Below, in pieces: positions 9,069 to 17,673 of a DNA stretch of 64,000 nucleotides. The stretch's first letter is position 1, and every line of letters begins with the position of its first letter. Below the pieces are notes generated by a model. It was not told where the DNA came from. It did not search any database and worked only from the letters and a program-made list of their open reading frames with translations. A program made the translations under genes and the position numbers. Source of the DNA: Blastopirellula marina (GTDB taxonomy: Bacteria; Planctomycetota; Planctomycetia; Pirellulales; Pirellulaceae); assembly GCF_002967765.1 (NCBI RefSeq), contig NZ_PUHY01000012.1, positions 682,001 to 746,000 on the forward strand, read 5' to 3'.

Positions 9069-9934
9069 TCGTTTTGGAAGAACCACGTTTCAGCACGCTA
9101 TTAAACCGATCGCCTTCGCGTCACTTATGGTCGTTTGTTTTACCGCTGATACTATTGCTTGCAGCGGTAGATATCTGCCTTTGGAAAATCGCGTTCGAGA
9201 GCGAATTGCAAGACGAACGATCACTTCGATACGCGACATTGATGGGGACATTCATGGGCCAACTCGGGCTTTGCTCAGCTTTTCGATTGCGTTTTGAATC
9301 GAAGCGATGGTGGAGCTACGGAACGATGCTGTTGTTGGTCGTCTTCTTTTATGCGGTAGTATTCGTCGAGATGTCGAATCATCCGGTCATGAAGATCTGG
9401 TCAGACGAGTTTCAACAATTCTGCGTTTTGGCGGCGATGGGAGCTGCAACATTCACTGTATTATGCCAACTCCCTATAGCGATTTACCGCGGTTATTACT
9501 ACCTCGATAAGAGCCGTCAGTTTACGATCGCAAACCTAGTTGGAGCCGTTGTCGTTATCGCCTCAATTTGTTCGATCTGGGCGAAGATTCAGATCATCTT
9601 TCCGTTAACACTCTCCGTTCTCATTTGCGGACTTCCTACGATCGTGGCTTGCTCTGTATTGGAATTTGAACGTAGTGTTTTCAGGTTCACCGGAGACATG
9701 ATATTGATAATGGTAGTTCCATTAGTGGTCGTCGTCGCGATCGCTCAGTTTTTCTCCGCAGTCCCCGCTGCGATCGTTCTCGGGCAATCGATCACGATGT
9801 GGATCGGTGGCATTGTATTTCTGGTGTTCCCTAAAGAATGTTTTTTCCAACACCCACCTAAGAACCCAACCCTCTTTTCTAGATCGTTCGAAGTATCTAC
9901 AGAAGGTGAAACGCCATTCGCTGGTGCAGATTGA
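9065..9934 (+). CDS. Multi-pass membrane protein, tandem array member 4
   Basis: A 289-residue membrane protein starting at a GTG that overlaps the stop of the preceding paralog. After a soluble N-terminus of ~20 residues come about seven hydrophobic segments. The array motif is LMGTFMGQLGLCSAFRLRFE, the best match to member 2. The segment LICGLPTIVACSVLEFE also matches ALPSMVACLMLSLPDQ of member 2. The cytoplasmic tail of ~35 residues is polar. The array ends here; the next gene is convergent. Function unknown. Confidence 0.75.
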   Translation: MIVLEEPRFSTLLNRSPSRHLWSFVLPLILLLAAVDICLWKIAFESELQDERSLRYATLMGTFMGQLGLCSAFRLRFESKRWWSYGTMLLLVVFFYAVVFVEMSNHPVMKIWSDEFQQFCVLAAMGAATFTVLCQLPIAIYRGYYYLDKSRQFTIANLVGAVVVIASICSIWAKIQIIFPLTLSVLICGLPTIVACSVLEFERSVFRFTGDMILIMVVPLVVVVAIAQFFSAVPAAIVLGQSITMWIGGIVFLVFPKECFFQHPPKNPTLFSRSFEVSTEGETPFAGAD

Positions 9935-9968
9935 TTGAAGCCAGAAAGAAGGCTGAATCAGACTTTCA

Positions 9969-10805
9969 CTAGCTGCCTGGCAACCACAGGCTGCCAGCTT
10001 CGACTCGCGGTTTATCCTGGCCAATGCGGCGCGCTTTAATGCGAACATAAGGGGCGATAAACATGCTGCGGTCTTCGAAGCTATTCGGCTCGGCATCTTT
10101 TTTGGCGTGGATCGGTTCGACTAAGTCTTCGATCACCATGCCGGCCTGACAGATTCCACCGACGAGTTGATCCCAGCGATGAAGATACTCGAGCGTTCCT
10201 TCTTCGCGATGGCGGCTGCCTTTTACTTCGGGAAGTGGACCGTTGCGATAGTAGGGCTCGGTGAGTTCGTATCCTTGCTCGCTACGTTTGATTTTAGCTT
10301 GCAAACTGGTGGGCGTCTTGTGTTGGCTGATATAGAGACCGCCGCTGCATAGTACCTTGGCGACTTCCCGAAATATGGGCGCGACGTCCGGCACATAACA
10401 GGTACTCACCGGATGAATGACGATATCGAAGTCGGTCGGTGCGAACATCGACAGATCGTCCATCGACGCTTCGACCGTCTTCAGTTGCAGGCCTCGGTCG
10501 GCGGCGACTTTTCGATCGATTTCGAGCTGAGCACCACTGATATCGACGACCGTTACGATGGCACCAGCCGCGGCATAGAGTGGACCTTGACGCCCTCCAC
10601 CGGAAGCCAAGCAGAGTACGCGCTGGCCGTAGATGCTTTCCCCCAGCCAACCCCAACGATCGATCGTCTTTAAGGGGTTTTTGAATTCTTCTTCCTGAGC
10701 TGGCTGAGCAAACCGATGGCCACCCCGGGCCATGCGATCCCAGGCACCGCGATTATGCTTCTTGGCGGGAGAGTTTCTTTCAGAGGAAGGGGAAGAATCG
10801 TTCAA
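9969..10805 (-). CDS. Class I SAM-dependent methyltransferase
   Basis: A 278-residue cytosolic protein. The SAM-binding motif I appears as RVLCLASGGGRQGPLYAAAG, followed by the acidic strand end TVVDIS (motif post I), AEDRG-like spacing to VEASMDDL, and motif IV DFDIVIHPVSTCYV; the region FREVAKVLCSGGLYIS is typical of UbiE/Methyltransf_11 enzymes. The N-terminal ~20 residues are polar and Ser/Lys-rich. The methyl acceptor cannot be deduced. It separates the two membrane-protein arrays but shows no obvious link to either. Confidence 0.85.
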   Translation of the reverse strand: MNDSSPSSERNSPAKKHNRGAWDRMARGGHRFAQPAQEEEFKNPLKTIDRWGWLGESIYGQRVLCLASGGGRQGPLYAAAGAIVTVVDISGAQLEIDRKVAADRGLQLKTVEASMDDLSMFAPTDFDIVIHPVSTCYVPDVAPIFREVAKVLCSGGLYISQHKTPTSLQAKIKRSEQGYELTEPYYRNGPLPEVKGSRHREEGTLEYLHRWDQLVGGICQAGMVIEDLVEPIHAKKDAEPNSFEDRSMFIAPYVRIKARRIGQDKPRVEAGSLWLPGS

Positions 10806-10889
10806 GGGTTCATGCTCAATTATTCAAATCAATTCGATCGTGGTTCATTCGATGATACCTTGCCCCAGCATGGGGAAACATGGGGAACC

Positions 10890-11345
10890 CTACGCTGGCC
10901 GACCGAAGTAGTACTTTCGGGAGTCCGGGAGCGAAAAGAGAACCAATAGGACCGCGTTGGTAATCATTCCGATCTGACCCCACATCTGGTATTGAGGTGG
11001 AAGGGCGTTGAATTGGAACAAGTACCCCCCGACGAAGGAGATGAACATTGGCCCGTAATACAGATTGCTAACCCACCATGTATTGGGCGATTTCATCAAC
11101 AGAAGAAAACTAAACACGAAGTTGAACACAGCCACGATGATTGCGGCCGGACCAAGGAACAGCAGACCGAGCGGTACGAGCGGTGTTAGCGATAGCGCCG
11201 TCAGCATCGCAAACACGACTGAGGCAGGCGAAAGTTCTTTGTTCTTCTTGCGACGACGCTCTTGAATGACTTCAGCTTGAATTGGCTCTTCGTCAACGAT
11301 CCGGGGAGAGGCGAACGGATTGTTAGGTTGAAAATCGGAAGTCAT
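10890..11345 (-). CDS. NPF-motif small membrane protein (array member 1)
   Basis: A 151-residue protein of an unrecognised family. The cytosolic N-terminus carries NNPFASPRIVDEEP, then a basic stretch (ERRRKKNKE), then about four hydrophobic segments from residue ~42 to the end, closing with SRKYYFGRPA. The N-terminal NPFxSP-like motif and the C-terminal aromatic YY followed by Arg recur in most of the five neighbouring - strand genes, so they are tandem paralogs. Sequence between the motifs is poorly conserved. It is the last gene of the run in transcription order. Confidence 0.72.
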   Translation of the reverse strand: MTSDFQPNNPFASPRIVDEEPIQAEVIQERRRKKNKELSPASVVFAMLTALSLTPLVPLGLLFLGPAAIIVAVFNFVFSFLLLMKSPNTWWVSNLYYGPMFISFVGGYLFQFNALPPQYQMWGQIGMITNAVLLVLFSLPDSRKYYFGRPA

Positions 11346-11588
11346 AAACTTTCAGGATAAGTTATTGGTGTCTGCGCCCGTAATCCAACATGGTAATGGG
11401 CCGATTTGCCACGAATCCGGGGCTTCCGTTGGTCACCCCTATTAGTTTGCTGGCGTAGACTTCAATTGATGGGATTGAACCCATAGCAATTCAACATGGC
11501 CAAAACCACGACGATCGGTAATTGTCCGCTGGGTTGTTCGTCTTTGAATGAAGAATCTTGCGCTCCTTATGGAGAAGCGAATGGATTA

Positions 11589-12032
11589 TCAAGTTGCGGG
11601 TCGATGGTAATAGTCCAAGGCAGAACGTTGAAACAAACATCCGCAGTTGATCAAGCAAAAGATCACTCCGATTAGCATCACCAAGGCAACCGTAGGGCTT
11701 CGAGCTGTAAGAATCCCGATGCCCAACAAACCAGCGTCGGCCAGAAAGAAAGCAACGGCAAAGGGCATCACCCACCGGCGTGGCGTCAGCATGTAACCGA
11801 GAACGCCCATCAAGGGCGCAATCATGATCAAACCGCAAGGCCCTAATGCGGCCAACGAAATGAACTTGATCGGACAAAGGGCGACTCCCAAGATCCACGC
11901 TAAGACCAAACTATTGGGCGGCGGGTTACGAATGATCGTTTCGCCATCTGCCCCGACAATATGCGCATCGTACGGATCTTCTTCGATAACTTGTGGTGAA
12001 GCGAATGGGTTTTCATCAGGGTCAGCGGTCAT
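11589..12032 (-). CDS. NPF-motif small membrane protein (array member 2)
   Basis: A 147-residue paralog: N-terminal ENPFASPQVIEEDPY, a soluble part up to residue ~40, then about four hydrophobic segments and a C-terminal LDYYHRPAT. Its ATG at 12032 lies inside the last codons of the upstream gene, an 11-bp overlap that implies translational coupling. A 240-bp gap separates it from the next gene downstream. No known domain. Confidence 0.74.
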   Translation of the reverse strand: MTADPDENPFASPQVIEEDPYDAHIVGADGETIIRNPPPNSLVLAWILGVALCPIKFISLAALGPCGLIMIAPLMGVLGYMLTPRRWVMPFAVAFFLADAGLLGIGILTARSPTVALVMLIGVIFCLINCGCLFQRSALDYYHRPAT

Positions 12033-12435
12033 AGTACGCTTGGGTCGATTTCTGCATCAGAATGATGATGATTGGGATGCTCAATGCGGCATCGATTAGA
12101 AGGAATGAAGGAGGACCTTCCTGATTGTTGTAGAAAGCGGTCGCTGCCAGAAACGCGATGATTTCAAAGTACACCAAGACTACCACGGCGGCGACCTTGC
12201 TGCGAATCGTCAGCGCCAGCGTAGCAATAAGCGTCACGACACCGACCCAGAACACGATATACGGCCAAGGAACTTCGCGCCGAGGAAAGATGTAACTCTC
12301 GACAAAAAAGGAGAGCGAAATCAGAGCACCACAAATCTGGGCAGCGAGGATGCGTTTTGGGTAGGGCGGCCGTTCTTGTTCTGCCGAACCGACCGTAGGC
12401 GAGCGAAACGGATTGTTCTCGTCAGAGGTTGCGAT
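12022..12435 (-). CDS. NPF-motif small membrane protein (array member 3) with apparent ATC start
   Basis: The frame encodes a 137-residue paralog with the hallmark ENNPFRSPTVGS near its N-terminus, four hydrophobic segments, and the ending STQAYYDR. The frame is open from the TAA at 12523-12525, but there is no ATG, GTG or TTG before the conserved part. The only codon at the place where paralogs begin is ATC at 12433-12435, giving (I/M)ATSDENNPF, compared with MTSDFQPNNPF and MTADPDENPF. The first conventional start, GTG at 12255, would remove the motif and the first two membrane segments. GAGAG lies 7-8 nt before the ATC. Either a rare ATC start, a start-codon loss or a base error is possible. 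Confidence 0.65.
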   Translation of the reverse strand: MATSDENNPFRSPTVGSAEQERPPYPKRILAAQICGALISLSFFVESYIFPRREVPWPYIVFWVGVVTLIATLALTIRSKVAAVVVLVYFEIIAFLAATAFYNNQEGPPSFLLIDAALSIPIIIILMQKSTQAYYDR

Positions 12436-12563
12436 GGTAGTTCTCTCGTTACGACGACCCTCGATACCGCCAGAACGTAAGTCATTCCGGCGACCAGCAG
12501 AGAATAACGCCGCACGAAAAACTTAGTCAACAAGTCCATGATCGTAAGAGCGGTTGCGTCTTA

Positions 12564-13019
12564 TTAACTGGATTCGGACGGATGCTCACACTCGACTCTG
12601 TCGAAGTAGTAGTGGCGCGAGGTTTGAACGAGCAACGCGATGATCAAAATATAGAGTACCAGCGGCGGCATCTCAAAGATTGTGGGCGGACGCTGCCCCA
12701 TGGCCGTCACAATGCTGTACCCCAGCATGATCACGGTCATCAAACAAGCGTATCCAAGCCCGATTCCCCATGTCAGGGCCGAGGGATAAAGGATTGCGAA
12801 GCCGATGCCCATGCTGCACAGGGCTGCCAGACCAAACCACGGTTGTCGTAGATATAGGCTGGCCATCGCGTGAATTGTCGCCGCGAACAAAAAGAACATC
12901 CAACCGAGAGCCACCATGCCAGGCATTTCGTCCTCAGACAATCGCTCACCCTGCGAAACGGGATGGACTTGTTCCAGCACACCAGGTGTTTGAAACGGAT
13001 TGTCGCTTGGTGGATGCAT
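12564..13019 (-). CDS. NPF-motif small membrane protein (array member 4)
   Basis: A 151-residue paralog beginning HPPSDNPFQTPGVLEQ, with the membrane part starting near residue 40 (MVALGWMFFLFAATIHAMA), four hydrophobic segments in all, and the conserved ending TSRHYYFDRVE followed by an acidic tail. ATG 13019 is preferred to the in-frame ATG at 13103 because the earlier part overlaps the upstream paralog and paralogs start a few residues before the NPF motif. It begins 11 bp after the upstream gene ends. Confidence 0.74.
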   Translation of the reverse strand: MHPPSDNPFQTPGVLEQVHPVSQGERLSEDEMPGMVALGWMFFLFAATIHAMASLYLRQPWFGLAALCSMGIGFAILYPSALTWGIGLGYACLMTVIMLGYSIVTAMGQRPPTIFEMPPLVLYILIIALLVQTSRHYYFDRVECEHPSESS

Positions 13020-13029
13020 TGCTCTTTCT

Positions 13030-13554
13030 TCACCAGCGGAAACCACACTTTCGACAACGCCTTTGCAAACACAGCAAATCATCACCGTCGGCGTTGATCT
13101 CATGACATTGAGGGCATTCCAACTGATGGTATTTTCGCACAGCTTGCCGACCTAATGCCAGGAAAATGAAAAGACAAATAGCTGCCTGAGCGAAACCAGA
13201 CCAGATTGCCATGGGATCTTTACCCGCCAGGAAGGCCATAGCAGCGAAGCCAACCGCCATTACTCCATGGAAACAAAAGTAGAAACGAGCCACGGCCCAG
13301 GACGGCCCGCTGCGTGCGATTAGCCCTGAAGTGATAAACAGCGACAAGAGCGCCCCAACCAATAGCGTGAACTGGTTGGAAGATTGATGATCGCCAATCA
13401 AGACAAACTCACCGATCTGCAACCCGGTGAGGATGTAACCCAGGAGCATCGCCATGGCCATCGAACCAGGGATGGTCGAGAGTTCTTCCGGGGGACTATC
13501 GTCGTCTCGGCTGGGAGATGTGAACGGATTGGACTCTGGAGGATCAGACATCAA
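13030..13554 (-). CDS. NPF-motif membrane protein with C-terminal zinc ribbon (array member 5)
   Basis: A 174-residue paralog and the first gene in transcription order. It starts MMSDPPESNPFTSPSRDDD, has four hydrophobic segments (residues ~30-140), and ends with RKYHQLECPQC followed by a CxxC...C...CxxC pattern (CPQC ... RCRKCGFRW), a likely four-cysteine zinc ribbon absent from the other copies. A 120-bp array of 11-bp repeats lies directly upstream of its start. The zinc ribbon suggests nucleic-acid or protein binding at the membrane face, but this is inference. Confidence 0.77.
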   Translation of the reverse strand: MMSDPPESNPFTSPSRDDDSPPEELSTIPGSMAMAMLLGYILTGLQIGEFVLIGDHQSSNQFTLLVGALLSLFITSGLIARSGPSWAVARFYFCFHGVMAVGFAAMAFLAGKDPMAIWSGFAQAAICLFIFLALGRQAVRKYHQLECPQCHEINADGDDLLCLQRRCRKCGFRW

Positions 13555-13572
13555 CAGACCAGGTTGGCAAAC

Positions 13573-13692
13573 TTATCGACAGGTAGCAACATTCTATCAA
13601 ACGGCTATCGACCACAATTCGACAGGTTAATGACCAGATACCGACAGGTTATCGAACAGTTGTCGACTGCTTATCGACAAGTTTTGCACATG
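13573..13692. repeat. Degenerate 11-bp tandem repeat array (consensus TTATCGACAGG)
   Basis: About eleven consecutive units of 11 bp (one of 10 bp) can be laid end to end. Examples are TTATCGACAGG (13573), CTATCAAACGG (13594), CTATCGACCAC (13605), AATTCGACAGG (13616), ATACCGACAGG (13638), TTATCGAACAG (13649), TTGTCGACTGC (13660) and TTATCGACAAG (13671). It lies between the sigma-factor terminator and the start of the first NPF-motif gene, thus in that gene's upstream region. The ~11-bp period places units on nearly the same DNA face. Confidence 0.75.
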
Positions 13693-13705
13693 GCTAACCG
13701 GGACG

Positions 13706-13738
13706 AAAAAAGCCGGACCCAAACGAGTCCGGCTTTTG
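13706..13738 (-). terminator. Rho-independent terminator of the sigma factor gene
   Basis: AAAAGCCGGAC pairs with GTCCGGCTTTT across an 8-nt loop. Read on the - strand it ends in a run of T residues and lies ~45 bp after the sigma-factor stop codon. Confidence 0.9.
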
Positions 13739-13781
13739 AATTTCGAAAGTTGAAAGGCGAACTTCGCCTGGTCGCGGCAGA

Positions 13782-15338
13782 CTAGTCGAGGAACCCGACC
13801 AGGTCTTGGCTGCGACTTGGCTGTTGCAGCTTACGCACGGCCTTGGCTTCGATCTGGCGGATACGTTCGCGGGTCACCTTGAAGATGTGCCCAACTTCCT
13901 CCAGTGTATAGCTGTAGCCGTCACCCAAACCGTAACGCAGTTTGATGATCTCACGTTCGCGATAGCTGAGGGTCTTCAGGACGCGACCGATTCGACCACG
14001 CAGCATCTCTTGAGCAGCACCGTTGGCTGGGCTTTCTGCTTCACCATCTGGAAGCAAATCGCCGAACTGGCTGTCTTCGCTGTTACCGACCGGTCGATCC
14101 AACGAAATCGGATAGCGGCTCATGGCCAACACACGACGAGCTTCCTCGACGGTGGTGCCAGCACGACGGGCCGTTTCTTCGATCGTTGGTTCGCGACCCT
14201 TTTCCTGCAACAACTGACGTGCCACGTTGCGAACGCGGGACATCGTTTCGACCATGTGAACCGGGATACGAATCGTTCGGCTTTGGTCGGCAACCGCACG
14301 GGTGATGGCTTGGCGAATCCACCAAGTTGCGTAGGTGCAGAACTTGAAACCACGGCGGTACTCGAACTTGTCGACCGCACGCATCAGGCCGGCGTTGCCT
14401 TCCTGGATCAGGTCCAAGAAACTCAGACCACGATTACGGTACTTCTTGGCGATCGAGACGACCAAACGCAAGTTACCTTCGGACAGCTCACGCTTGGCCT
14501 GCTGATATTCCGAGTAAATCGATTTCACCATCTGGCAGCGACGGTTGAGGCTCTTCGGAGTCTCTTGCGTTGCCATCAGCAGGTTGCGGTACTCAGCCAA
14601 CAGCGGAGCGCGATCTTCCATCGGCGTGTTGTTGGCTTTGTGGTCATCCAAGCGAGCCTTGAGTTCGTTCACACGACGACAGAACTCTTCGAGCACGCCG
14701 ATCTTCGATTCGATTCGCTGAGTACGCAGACCCAGTTCTTCAATCAGCTTGACCACGCGTTGACGGCGATGGCCCAGACGCTTCCAAGCCGCAGCTCGCT
14801 TCTCGGCGGAAACGGACTTGCTGAGCGATGTGATGTAATCGCGGCGATTACGCTTTAACAGCTTATCGATCGTGACCAGATTCAAGGGCATACGGCCCAT
14901 GATCTGTTCTTTCTCGAGGCGATCGGTGACCGAAACCTGAACGGTTCGATCGAACGGCAGTTCGCCGTCTTGGACGCGCTGAAGCACCTTGAAGGAGTCT
15001 TGAGCAACGTAATCGCACTCTAGCAACAAGCGACGGAACTTCGCTCGGGTTTGCTCGATCTTGCGAGCCAGGAAGATTTCCTGTTGGCGGGTCAACAGCG
15101 GAATCTCGCCCATTTGTGTCAGGTACATGCGGACCGGATCGTCGGACCAGGTTTCGCTGTCCTCGCTGAACTCATCGGACGAATCATCTGCCGAGTCATT
15201 CGACATATCGTCCGTATTGTTCATCATGCGGTCGTCATCGGAATCATCCATCACATCGACGGCAGCATCGTCGAAGCTCCGGGGCCGTACACGTGCATCA
15301 TCATCTTCGAAATCGTCAATCAACGAATCGTACAACAT
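13782..15338 (-). CDS. rpoD: Primary RNA polymerase sigma factor (sigma-70 family)
   Basis: A 518-residue housekeeping-type sigma factor that directs RNA polymerase to -10/-35 promoters. A very acidic Asp/Ser-rich N-terminus of ~65 residues replaces region 1.1. Region 1.2 starts at [21 protein letters not shown] non-conserved helical, Arg/Lys-rich stretch spans ~130-270. Region 2 contains [36 protein letters not shown] and the -10-binding [14 protein letters not shown]. Region 3 follows, and region 4 has the -35 helix-turn-helix ([20 protein letters not shown]). AAGGAG precedes the ATG. The full sigma-2 to sigma-4 set and the [11 protein letters not shown] motif support the primary class. Its upstream region is an unusually long gene-free stretch. 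Confidence 0.93.
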   Translation of the reverse strand: MLYDSLIDDFEDDDARVRPRSFDDAAVDVMDDSDDDRMMNNTDDMSNDSADDSSDEFSEDSETWSDDPVRMYLTQMGEIPLLTRQQEIFLARKIEQTRAKFRRLLLECDYVAQDSFKVLQRVQDGELPFDRTVQVSVTDRLEKEQIMGRMPLNLVTIDKLLKRNRRDYITSLSKSVSAEKRAAAWKRLGHRRQRVVKLIEELGLRTQRIESKIGVLEEFCRRVNELKARLDDHKANNTPMEDRAPLLAEYRNLLMATQETPKSLNRRCQMVKSIYSEYQQAKRELSEGNLRLVVSIAKKYRNRGLSFLDLIQEGNAGLMRAVDKFEYRRGFKFCTYATWWIRQAITRAVADQSRTIRIPVHMVETMSRVRNVARQLLQEKGREPTIEETARRAGTTVEEARRVLAMSRYPISLDRPVGNSEDSQFGDLLPDGEAESPANGAAQEMLRGRIGRVLKTLSYREREIIKLRYGLGDGYSYTLEEVGHIFKVTRERIRQIEAKAVRKLQQPSRSQDLVGFLD

Positions 15339-16688
15339 ATCACTCCTTCACTCGCCAAAGTGAGGCTGGTGTTCTTCTAGGTTTAACCCATGGGTGACGG
15401 GAACAAAGGTTCGTCTTCCCGCCGGTTCCACACGTTGAAAAGTGAGTACTGCTTGCGAGGAAAAACTTCGCAAGTCTACCACCCAACGCGCGAATAACTG
15501 CCGTCCTTGGATATTTGGAAAGAGATTACATTTAACAAGTCCATGCGGCCTGCTAAGTCTGCCCAACTGTGAAAGTTCTGTGCTGAGCCGGGCGAAGGTC
15601 GCTGATCGTGCGAGCTCATCGCGGCATCCAAGCATCTGACGGGCAAAGCCGGCGTGCTTTGTGACTTTGTCGTTTGGTAATCCATGCCCCTTTCCTTCAG
15701 TACCAAATCCTCTTCCTGGCACTGAGCGACGCAGCCTCTTGCAGCGTCAAAGAAAATCACTCTAACCCTTTTTAATGACCAGACTTTCAACTCCTAAAAA
15801 ATCGGTCTATTTACCTAGTGTAATCAACCGGAATACCGCATTTCCATGAAGTTTGCCGCTTCTATACGACCTTGCTGTCAGGAAATCCTGGGGAAAAGCA
15901 CTCTGTTAATTACCTAAATTACGCATCTTCACCAAAATTAAGTCCGCTTCACCACAACATCGATCGTTAGGGTGAAATGCATATTGATGGAGACGTCCTC
16001 GTCTGTTCCCTACTACTCGGTCCCCAAATCTCGGAGTGTCGCATCTCCATGATGCGGGGGTGACACTCACTACCTATGGCAACCAAATCTCAACTCGTGT
16101 CACGACCTATAGAATTCCGTCTACGGAGCCGCGGATGTTTCAGACCGCGGAAATAGATGTTCGTGCGAGAGATGAGGGTTTGGAGGATACGGAAGTTGTT
16201 GGCCAGAACGTATCGAGCGTCCATTCGTCGATTGAATTCACCCAATTCTAACTAGACCCTAATCAGGGTCCATACTTTCGTTAAGGAAAAGTGAGGCTTT
16301 CTAGGCCTTTTCAGCTTGCGGACAACCACAGTCTATCTCACCTTTTTCGACGTGTTGTAATTTCTTTTCCCTTAGCCTCCTTCCTAGGGGAGCATTGCCC
16401 CGATGCAACACATTCCGGTGCGGCAGGTTGCCTTTCGGCGACGCGTGTTTGCATTGGTAAACAAATCGGAATATCTCGGAAAACTTCGATGGAAACGTCC
16501 ACTGATGCGAAACTGTCTCAGCTAGCATGAGCCCGCGTTTATCGATCAAATTGCGACGATTATGGTCTCAGCCCGTTCTTCCGACCGCTACGCGAATTGC
16601 GAGTCTTCGATTGCCTCGGTAGCATAAGCCGTCAGAGACGCACGATTTTCCCCATAGTTCCACACCCATCAGCTTGGAAAAACAAACC
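15339..16688. other. Long gene-free region with several hairpins upstream of the sigma factor
   Basis: About 1.35 kb without a gene I can support; the open frames at 15348-15722 and 15476-15790 (both -) have atypical composition and no family features. Three compact inverted repeats are seen: GAGTGTC/GACACTC at 16034-16068 with an inner GCAT/ATGC, CCGCGG/CCGCGG at 16129-16150, and GACCCT/AGGGTC with a 4-nt loop at 16255-16270. The region is wide enough to hold the sigma-factor promoter, a long leader, or a small RNA. Confidence 0.5.
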
Positions 16689-17483
16689 ATGACGCAGCGT
16701 GAATTCGAAGGACAAGTGGTCCTCGTGACAGGTTCGAGCCAAGGTATTGGCCGATCCGCCGCCGTTGAATTTGCGAGACGGGGAGCCAATGTCGTCGTTA
16801 ACTACCATTCCAACCCCGCCAAGGCCGAAGAAGTGTTGGCCGAAATTGAAAAAGTTGGCTCGGAAGGCATCGCGGTAAAATGCGATGTTTCTAACTACGA
16901 AGCGGTCGAAGCCATGGTCGCCCAAGGTGTGGAACGGTTTGGCAAGCTGGATGTGGCTGTTTCGAACGCCGTGTACAGCGATCGTGAATTCTTCTACGAA
17001 GCCGATCTAGAGGGATTTCGCCGTACGATTGAGGTGACCATGTGGGGGGCGTTTCACCTATTGCGGGCCGCTTCGCGCCAAATGATCGCCCAGAAAACGC
17101 CTGGTGCAGTCACGATTGTCAGCTCGCCCCACGCGTTCATTCCGGCACCCAAGGCAATGGCCTACAACATGTCGAAGGCGGCCATCGAGCATATGGCCAA
17201 GACCGCCGCGATTGAACTGTCGGACTTCAAGATTCGGGTAAACATCGTTCAGCCGGGTTGGACCGATACGCCGGGAGAAAGGAAGTTCGCCACGGACGAT
17301 ATTCTGCAGGAAGGGGGATCGAAGATTCCCGCTGGCCGCCTCGGCACTCCCGAGGAAATGGCGGAAGCAATCGCCTACATGAGCAGCCCCCGGAATACCT
17401 ATACTACTGGAGCGACGTTGTTGGTCGATGGTGGTATCTCGCTCCCGTGGTGGGGCAAGACAGGTCGGGCGGCCCCCAGCTAA
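16689..17483 (+). CDS. SDR family oxidoreductase
   Basis: A 264-residue classical short-chain dehydrogenase/reductase. It has the cofactor motif VTGSSQGIGRS, the adenine-ring motif CDVSN, a VSNAVYS segment at the usual NNAG position (here N-A-V, a variant), the catalytic Ser of VSSPHA, and the catalytic YNMSK. The C-terminal part has PGWTDTPGERK and the ending GATLLVDGGISLPWW typical of glucose-dehydrogenase/3-ketoacyl-reductase-like SDRs. ATG 16689 is chosen over a TTG at 16674. The substrate is not predictable. Confidence 0.88.
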   Translation: MTQREFEGQVVLVTGSSQGIGRSAAVEFARRGANVVVNYHSNPAKAEEVLAEIEKVGSEGIAVKCDVSNYEAVEAMVAQGVERFGKLDVAVSNAVYSDREFFYEADLEGFRRTIEVTMWGAFHLLRAASRQMIAQKTPGAVTIVSSPHAFIPAPKAMAYNMSKAAIEHMAKTAAIELSDFKIRVNIVQPGWTDTPGERKFATDDILQEGGSKIPAGRLGTPEEMAEAIAYMSSPRNTYTTGATLLVDGGISLPWWGKTGRAAPS

Positions 17484-17673
17484 TTTGCAGACGCCTGATC
17501 CAAACCTAAACTGGTTGGCTTCTGAACCGTGCAACTTGTTCAGGCGTAAAGATTTCCAAGAAAGGCGTCGGGGTATCGCGACTATTTGCCCCGAGCCGCG
17601 TCTGGGAGATTACACTAGAAGGTTTCAGTTGACGTCTCCATTCTGAACCACTTTTCGGCTCTACAATCGCGTC

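Noticed and set aside
12321-12539. 72-residue - strand frame as the true N-terminus of the NPF array member 3
   Set aside because: It is in another frame, lacks the NPF motif and would require a frameshift; the ATC-start reading preserves the family pattern.
13573-13692. DnaA-box cluster / replication origin (TTATCGACA is one base from TTATCCACA)
   Set aside because: Exact DnaA boxes are absent, units are tandem at 11 bp, no AT-rich unwinding region adjoins, and dnaA/dnaN are not nearby.
13573-13692. CRISPR array
   Set aside because: Units are only 11 bp, degenerate, and lack spacers; no cas genes are present.
13384-13785. 133-residue + strand frame with repeated YRQ
   Set aside because: The repeated residues simply reflect the 11-bp DNA repeat, and the frame is antisense to a clear membrane-protein gene.
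13806-14858. 350-residue + strand frame across the sigma factor gene
   Set aside because: It is the antisense shadow of a strongly conserved sigma-70 gene and has His/Gln/Asn-rich composition without family features.
15348-15790. Two - strand frames upstream of the sigma factor
   Set aside because: No ribosome-binding site, no domain-like segments, and the two frames overlap each other.
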